From Pseudomonadota bacterium (lineage in GTDB: Bacteria; Pseudomonadota; Alphaproteobacteria; Acetobacterales; Acetobacteraceae), in NCBI GenBank assembly GCA_021829055.1, contig JAJZCS010000020.1, positions 1 to 15,378 on the forward strand: 15,378 nucleotides of DNA, read 5' to 3'. The translations under genes were made by a program, and so were the position numbers. This document shows, piece after piece, positions 11,688 to 15,378 of the stretch. Position 1 is the first letter of the stretch, and the number at the start of each line of letters is the position of its first letter. The notes beneath the pieces are model-generated. The model worked only from the letters and a program-made list of their open reading frames with translations. It was not told where the DNA came from and did no database searches.

Positions 11688-13127
11688 TCACTCCGTTCTG
11701 CGGCGGTAGGTTAGGCGACTTGAATCCGCCTCTATCGCGTCTACCAAATTTTCAAGCGCTTCCTTTCGGTTCTCCGGCTTATGAAGGTCGCCAACAGAAT
11801 CGATGACGGTCACGTTTTGAGATTCGTGCTCAAATGTTGTCACCTCTCCTCGCGTTGACTCTTCCCATAGCTGGCCATCATTCAGTTTGTCGGTCACTAT
11901 GTATATCTTCATGAACGGCCGGTGGTTATCGGAACATGAGCGCGCATAGTTGTATTCTGCGCGAACGCCGCGGCTCCAATTTTTCTCAGGGGGGCTCTTC
12001 GGCCGATAGATGGCGACACAGTCGGACTGGTCAATCATCCTCAAGTCCCTCGGCACGACTTGCCTTGCTATCATGGAGCGGCCGACTGTCTCCGAATGCT
12101 GTTCGTCGACAAGCATGCCGAGATCGTCCACTACCTGCGAAACATCTTCGAGATCGCGCAAACGGATTTTAAGATTCTCGGGAGGCAGCGGAGGACTAAG
12201 CTTGCCGTTGGTGGGGATGGGCCATCGCTGAAGGATCGGGAAATCAACCCACTCAGGGGGATTTTCATGCTGAGTAGATTCGGTAATCTCTTTGTAAAGC
12301 AGGTGTAGAGGAACTTCGTCGACTGTTACAGGATTGAAAGTGGTAAATCTTGACGAAAGAGCGGCAACGAATTCGTTCGCTTCTTCGATCAGCCCGTCCC
12401 GGATTTCCTCTTTGCGTTCCCTACGTACCCGGCTAATCGGAAAAGAGGCATATACTCTGGGCAAATTGGGGCTGAAAATATAGCGATATAATGTTTCAGC
12501 ATCGTGCTGAGTGGCGAACAGGGGTGATCGTTCATATTGGTCGGCCACGAACCCGTTTAGCGGCGGCTTACTCCGAATGATCTCATTGGCGGAAAAGTCA
12601 GCAGCCAATGTTTCGAAATCACGCCACTTAATTATTTCCCGCAACTGAAGCTCGATTTCTGACGGGCCCTTCCGAATCCGATGTTGTATGAAGTGAATAT
12701 CGTCTATGAGATTAACAATAAAAGTTGGGCGGAGTTTGCGTAGGAAGTCGAGCAAGAGCGATGCGGAACCGCTGCCATCGGCCGCGACCGGCCATGACAG
12801 GGGTGAAAACGCGCGATCAAAATGCACGAATGTGAAATGTGTTGGTATGAGGAGAACTTCTGCGGCCTTGTATTCTGGTAACCGCAGCGCATGCAGCGCC
12901 TCCCAATATGATTGGCGCAGAAGGCTCTTCTGCTTGGACGGGCTTGCGCTAAGAAACTTTCGAGTATCGGTAACCCCGCCTTCGGCCGATAGGATTTTTA
13001 CCCTTTGATTCAGCGTCTGGGCGCCGAATGCCCGATTGCGGGCAATCACCTCCTTAATTCGGCCGGCTACAAACTCCTTACGGACACCAGAAATTCCGCC
13101 CAATACGATTCGCGTTTGTGTCTGCAT
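11688..13127 (-). CDS. P-loop protein fused to a nucleoside deoxyribosyltransferase-like domain
   Basis: A 479-residue two-part protein. The N-terminus has a degenerate P-loop (LGGISGVRKE, 9-18, lacking the usual K-S/T), followed by HFTFVHFDRAF (97-107) and PTFIVNLIDDIHFIQHRI (134-151), like adenylate-kinase-type folds. The C-terminus fits the nucleoside 2-deoxyribosyltransferase/RCL-like superfamily: RVYASFPIS (224-232), RDLRMIDQSDCVAIYRP (360-376), WSRGVRAEYNYA (384-395) and KIYIVTD (407-413). That superfamily cleaves or exchanges bases on deoxynucleosides or nucleotides. Both halves point to nucleotide metabolism, matching the kinase on the opposite strand. The start at 13127 (ATG) is preferred over an in-frame TTG at 13145. 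It overlaps the small ORF upstream by 50 bases. It may deplete or alter a nucleotide pool during infection; this is inference. Confidence 0.72.
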   Translation of the reverse strand: MQTQTRIVLGGISGVRKEFVAGRIKEVIARNRAFGAQTLNQRVKILSAEGGVTDTRKFLSASPSKQKSLLRQSYWEALHALRLPEYKAAEVLLIPTHFTFVHFDRAFSPLSWPVAADGSGSASLLLDFLRKLRPTFIVNLIDDIHFIQHRIRKGPSEIELQLREIIKWRDFETLAADFSANEIIRSKPPLNGFVADQYERSPLFATQHDAETLYRYIFSPNLPRVYASFPISRVRRERKEEIRDGLIEEANEFVAALSSRFTTFNPVTVDEVPLHLLYKEITESTQHENPPEWVDFPILQRWPIPTNGKLSPPLPPENLKIRLRDLEDVSQVVDDLGMLVDEQHSETVGRSMIARQVVPRDLRMIDQSDCVAIYRPKSPPEKNWSRGVRAEYNYARSCSDNHRPFMKIYIVTDKLNDGQLWEESTRGEVTTFEHESQNVTVIDSVGDLHKPENRKEALENLVDAIEADSSRLTYRRRTE

Positions 13128-13323
13128 TGAGCGCCCGAGTTTCAAAGAACCACGGTTCTAATTTGGCGGGCCGATCCAAAATCGCCGCGCTAAACTCACC
13201 ATCCATTTGCTCGAATATGTTCTTCAATATCAGCCAGGCCTGAATAACAAACGCCCGCTTCCCAAAGTTGGGGAAATACTTCTCCCCTTGCAGGCTGAAC
13301 CCGAGCGACTTGGAGGCTTCCAT
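13078..13323 (-). CDS. Small ORF, probable downstream part of a frame-split gene
   Basis: 81 codons starting at ATG 13321-13323, reading protein-like: SLGFSLQGEKYFPNFGKR, AFVIQAWLILKNIFEQMDGE, then ILDRPAKLEPWFFETRAL. No domain is recognised. It lies in the frame one base off from the upstream ORF (13196-13438), which it overlaps by 128 bases, and it overlaps the next gene's ATG (13127) by 50 bases. The frame is closed by TAA five codons before its ATG; AAGAAG is the only SD-like element. Either it is a separate coupled gene, or it is the second half of one protein whose reading frame is broken by a +1 shift near 13324-13340. Confidence 0.5.
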   Translation of the reverse strand: MEASKSLGFSLQGEKYFPNFGKRAFVIQAWLILKNIFEQMDGEFSAAILDRPAKLEPWFFETRALNADTNANRIGRNFWCP

Positions 13324-13438
13324 TGAAGCGCTTCTTTAGCATGGAAATTGCTACTTGGTCCTCACTGCTTTCCTCTAGCGCGACCAATAGACGAAGAACC
13401 ATGGTCGCGTGGACCGCATGCCGCACTTTCTTTCCCAT
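13196..13438 (-). CDS. Small ORF, probable start of a frame-split gene
   Basis: 80 codons from the ATG at 13436-13438, which has GGAG 6-7 bases upstream (13445-13448). The first part, MGKKVRHAVHATMVLRLLVA, then LEESSEDQVAISMLKKRFNG, looks coding; from about 13325 on (VARVQPARGEVF...) it looks out of frame, while the alternative frame (13078-13323) becomes protein-like there. The simplest reading is a single gene of about 118 codons with a one-base shift, natural or from sequencing. Programmed frameshifting is possible, but I see no classic slippery heptamer. It heads the minus-strand transcript leading to the deoxyribosyltransferase-like gene. Confidence 0.42.
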   Translation of the reverse strand: MGKKVRHAVHATMVLRLLVALEESSEDQVAISMLKKRFNGSLQVARVQPARGEVFPQLWEAGVCYSGLADIEEHIRANGW

Positions 13439-13718
13439 TAGCTTCTCCAAGTGTGAACAAATGAAGAACGTAGCGCTGCACGATGGCAAAGCAAGTTAAA
13501 CGGGGCCAGCCATCCACCGGAAGAGGGTGAGCCACTATATCTTGTGGATGCGCTTACTTCGTCCGCTATGAAGCCCTTCGAAAGGTAAAGAATCTGTAAA
13601 TTGGCCTCCTCTTTCGGATCGGCTCGGGCGTGCTGGTCGCTGTTTTGCCCATTGTGCTGCACGTCGACTCTAAGCCGTGAGGGCAATAGGATTTATTGCT
13701 CACCGGTGCGTCTCAACC

Positions 13719-13734
13719 GGAGCGTCGACGCTCC
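13719..13734. promoter_or_regulatory. 16-bp perfect palindrome ahead of the AlpA-like gene
   Basis: GGAGCGTC followed directly by GACGCTCC (13719-13734), ending 18 bases before the ATG. A second palindrome, CACCGGTG, lies at 13702-13709. Either could be the operator for an AlpA-type regulator, or an RNA hairpin in the leader. No convincing -35/-10 pair was found nearby. Confidence 0.4.
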
Positions 13735-13752
13735 CTATCACGGGAGTGTTCG

Positions 13753-13974
13753 ATGTTTCCGAAACAAGTCGTATCGAAGAAGGAGCTGAGAACGGTCTGC
13801 GGCATACCTTACTCTCCGCAGCATATCGCACGGCTCGAAGCGGCAGGGCAGTTTCCCAAGCGGATTCGGCTCGGCCAGAATCGGGTGGTGTGGTTGCTAA
13901 AGGAAGTAGAGGCATGGCTCGACGAACGTATCGCAAGTCGCGATCCGGGCAGTCCCACAGACTCTCCCTCCTAG
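13753..13974 (+). CDS. AlpA-family regulator / excisionase-like HTH protein
   Basis: A 73-residue protein matching the AlpA/MerR-like excisionase pattern. VVSKKELRTVCGIPYSPQHIARLEAAGQFPKRIRL is the winged HTH, followed by GQNRVVWLLKEVEAWLDERI, the typical W-x-x-x-E-V-x-x-W-L end. Such proteins regulate integrases or act as recombination directionality factors in islands and prophages. The ATG at 13753 is chosen for GGGAG 6 bases upstream (13742-13746); the frame is open back to 13696. It is short but complete for the family. It lies between cargo island 2 and the coupling ATPase, is probably monocistronic, and is followed by a strong terminator. The recombinase it would serve may be the one at 3648-5219 or one outside the window. 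Confidence 0.85.
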   Translation: MFPKQVVSKKELRTVCGIPYSPQHIARLEAAGQFPKRIRLGQNRVVWLLKEVEAWLDERIASRDPGSPTDSPS

Positions 13975-13980
13975 GGGCAT

Positions 13981-14016
13981 GAAGAGGACCGGCGGCCGCC
14001 GGTCCTCTTCTCTTTT
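13981..14016 (+). terminator. Strong intrinsic terminator after the AlpA-like gene
   Basis: A 30-bp perfect palindrome (13981-14010): GAAGAGGACCGGCGG followed by its exact complement, then TCTTTT (14011-14016). Six bases separate it from the AlpA stop codon. On the minus strand the palindrome is not followed by a T run, so it works mainly in the plus direction. Confidence 0.8.
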
Positions 14017-14198
14017 GGAGGTGATACACATGGAGATACAGGCGGGGATGCCGTATCCCCATAGCACGGACCTCTGCTGATGCAAATTCGCCTGCGTCAT
14101 CAATCACATCCGTCTCTCGTATCCCCATCCGTATAAGCCTGACTTCAATACAAAACTCTCTTCCGTATTGCCCGCCGCCCGCCCCTTCCACCTATCAA

Positions 14199-15378
14199 CT
14201 ACCAATCTTCAGATGCTGCTGTGGGATCGTCTGGAGGTGGAGCCGGATGCTCTGAAGTAGGGCGGAATTCACGACGTGGGGGATCGGCCGCGCCTGGATC
14301 GTAGGGCTCGGGCGGTGCCTCGGTGAAAGTAAAATCCTCGCCACGCTTCGGCTGGGGTAGAGAAACTCGCAGCCGGTTAATCTCCCTTAATCTCCCAAAG
14401 GCTTCGGGCGATAGGCGTGGCTCCGCCTCCAGCACGCCAACCGGGATCGGGATCGAGACTGCACTCGGGGTGACGCCGCGGATGAACCCCGCAAACTGCA
14501 GGCGCGGCTGGTCCAGGATAAAATCCGCCGTCGTGCGCATTTCCGAGGCGAGCGCGCGGGCGTCGCCGGTCGAGGTGCCGCCTGCCATCTTGATGGTCGT
14601 ATTGGCCGCGAGCGAGGCCCTGAGCGAAGAGGTCGCCTGATCCAAAAACTGATGGGCGAAAACACATCCACAATGATACTTGCGGGCTTCGGTAAGGAAG
14701 TCGTCGATATTGTTGTCGAAGTAGGTCGCCGCCTCGTCGACGATGAGGAAAGTGGGTCTGCGCTCATTCTCCGGAATGACCGCCCGCTCGAGCACCGCCT
14801 GGAGAACGAGCGAGATGAATATCCGCCCAAAATGCGCAGACGCTCCCTTGAGGAAATCCTTTGCGGTATCGACCAGAATGATGCCGCCCCGGTTGAGCTC
14901 GCTGAAAAGGTCGATCTTGGTCTCGGGCGCAGTGAAAAGGCGTGCGAGCGTCGGGTTCTCGAGGATGGCATTCAAGCGATAGCGGATCTGCTCTTTGGTT
15001 TGGGCGAAAGTCTTCGAGATGAAATCCCGTTCGAAGAAATTCCGCTGAATGGGTGGTAAGGACTCGATCGCTTTGCGATAGGGCGCGGGATCGTCCATGA
15101 GCGCGAGCATGTCGAGGATGGTCGCGGTCCGGCCAAGGGTCTCCGGAAGGGCCAGCATGAGACGGGCCACGAAGCGGAAGAAGACGCCTTGCTTGGCCGT
15201 GAGATCCGCACCCAAGAGCCCGGCAAAGAGATAGTCGAAGGTCTGGATGACACCGGCGGTTACCTGTTCTTTGGCGGCTTCGCTGTAGCTCGCGAGCCGA
15301 TCCCGGTTCACGTCAAAAATATTCAGGGCCGGGGGATGCTCGATGTCTTTGGGGCTCACGAGGATCAGACGATCGGCA
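14199..15378 (-). CDS. Type IV coupling-type conjugation ATPase (VirD4/TraG/TraD-like), partial
   Basis: The C-terminal part of a conjugative DNA-transfer ATPase; the gene begins beyond the right edge, since the frame is open to 15378 without an upstream stop. An in-frame GTG at 15359 lies inside the conserved LILVSPKDIEHPPALNIFD segment and is not the start. Visible motifs are Walker B FLIVDEA (about 210-216 of the visible part), GGIILVDTAKD, ARKYHCGCVFAHQFLDQ and SLAANTTIKMAGG, all typical of TraG/TraD/TraM-recognition-type coupling proteins or related DUF87 ATPases. Walker A must lie outside the window. The tail is proline-rich and acidic (PPPEPYDPGAADPP, PAPPPDDP), probably disordered. 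It would deliver DNA to the transfer channel at the inner membrane. It is the clearest sign that the island is or was conjugative. Confidence 0.85.
   Translation of the reverse strand, partial: ADRLILVSPKDIEHPPALNIFDVNRDRLASYSEAAKEQVTAGVIQTFDYLFAGLLGADLTAKQGVFFRFVARLMLALPETLGRTATILDMLALMDDPAPYRKAIESLPPIQRNFFERDFISKTFAQTKEQIRYRLNAILENPTLARLFTAPETKIDLFSELNRGGIILVDTAKDFLKGASAHFGRIFISLVLQAVLERAVIPENERRPTFLIVDEAATYFDNNIDDFLTEARKYHCGCVFAHQFLDQATSSLRASLAANTTIKMAGGTSTGDARALASEMRTTADFILDQPRLQFAGFIRGVTPSAVSIPIPVGVLEAEPRLSPEAFGRLREINRLRVSLPQPKRGEDFTFTEAPPEPYDPGAADPPRREFRPTSEHPAPPPDDPTAASEDW

Noticed and set aside
13438..13686. 82-codon minus-strand ORF upstream of the small overlapping ORFs
   Set aside because: No SD, no recognisable motif and a noncoding-looking Ser/Arg-rich end. 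It might be an older upstream exon-like part of the decayed gene, but that cannot be supported.
13700..14191. 163-codon minus-strand ORF opposite the AlpA-like gene
   Set aside because: It reads through the AlpA gene and its terminator palindrome; no domain is visible and the plus-strand gene has an SD and clear family match.

Overview
The window looks like part of an integrative/mobilizable genomic island from a GC-rich alphaproteobacterium, most likely of the Rhizobiales type. The reasons are the GC-rich backbone genes, a large serine recombinase with a zinc ribbon, an ArdC-like antirestriction zincin, an AlpA-like regulator and a conjugative coupling-type ATPase cut by the right edge. No rRNA, tRNA or CRISPR array was found. 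The host assignment is inference from gene content only.

Layout, left to right. (1) 32-487 (+) is a NUDT15/MutT-like Nudix hydrolase that appears to be leaderless. (2) 480-1044 is the wreck of a recombinase module on the minus strand: a 26-bp repeat, a recombinase C-terminal fragment, a small ORF and a promoter of the same type as the one driving the intact recombinase. (3) 1079-3563 (-) is a tight three-gene operon with its own promoter: ComEC-type metallo-beta-lactamase (MBL) hydrolase, four-helix membrane protein, second ComEC-type MBL hydrolase. I know no named system with this composition. (4) 3625-5429 (-) holds the second copy of the 26-bp repeat, the intact serine recombinase and a 66-codon gene upstream of it. 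(5) 5462-5504 is a 43-bp dyad holding two overlapping divergent promoters. (6) 5536-8847 (+) is a backbone block: P-loop ATPase, XRE regulator, RuvC/RNase H-fold protein, ArdC-like protein. (7) 9184-13438 is a second cargo island with less GC-rich codons. It carries a SAM-fold protein, then an NTF2-membrane-PLD-like-kinase fusion (+), facing a P-loop/deoxyribosyltransferase-like fusion and one or two small ORFs (-). (8) 13753-13974 (+) is the AlpA-like gene with a strong terminator. (9) 14199 to the edge (-) is the coupling-type ATPase.

How the parts may work together. The recombinase, ATPase and XRE genes share a promoter/operator design (TTGACT, 17 bp, GCCTAG, with an inverted repeat over the -35), seen at 1016-1044, 5462-5504 (both directions) and 6900-6928. 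This suggests one regulator, possibly the XRE protein, coordinates mobility. The two cargo islands have their own recognizable promoters (3587-3615 and 9109-9137). The duplicated recombinase tail plus 26-bp repeat around the MBL operon suggests it arrived by insertion at the recombinase 3' end or by tandem insertion of related elements.

The two best candidates for undescribed systems are the MBL-membrane-MBL operon and the predicted nucleotide-handling cluster at 9184-13438. Both are proposed as defence or conflict modules by domain type and location only; no function is demonstrated.
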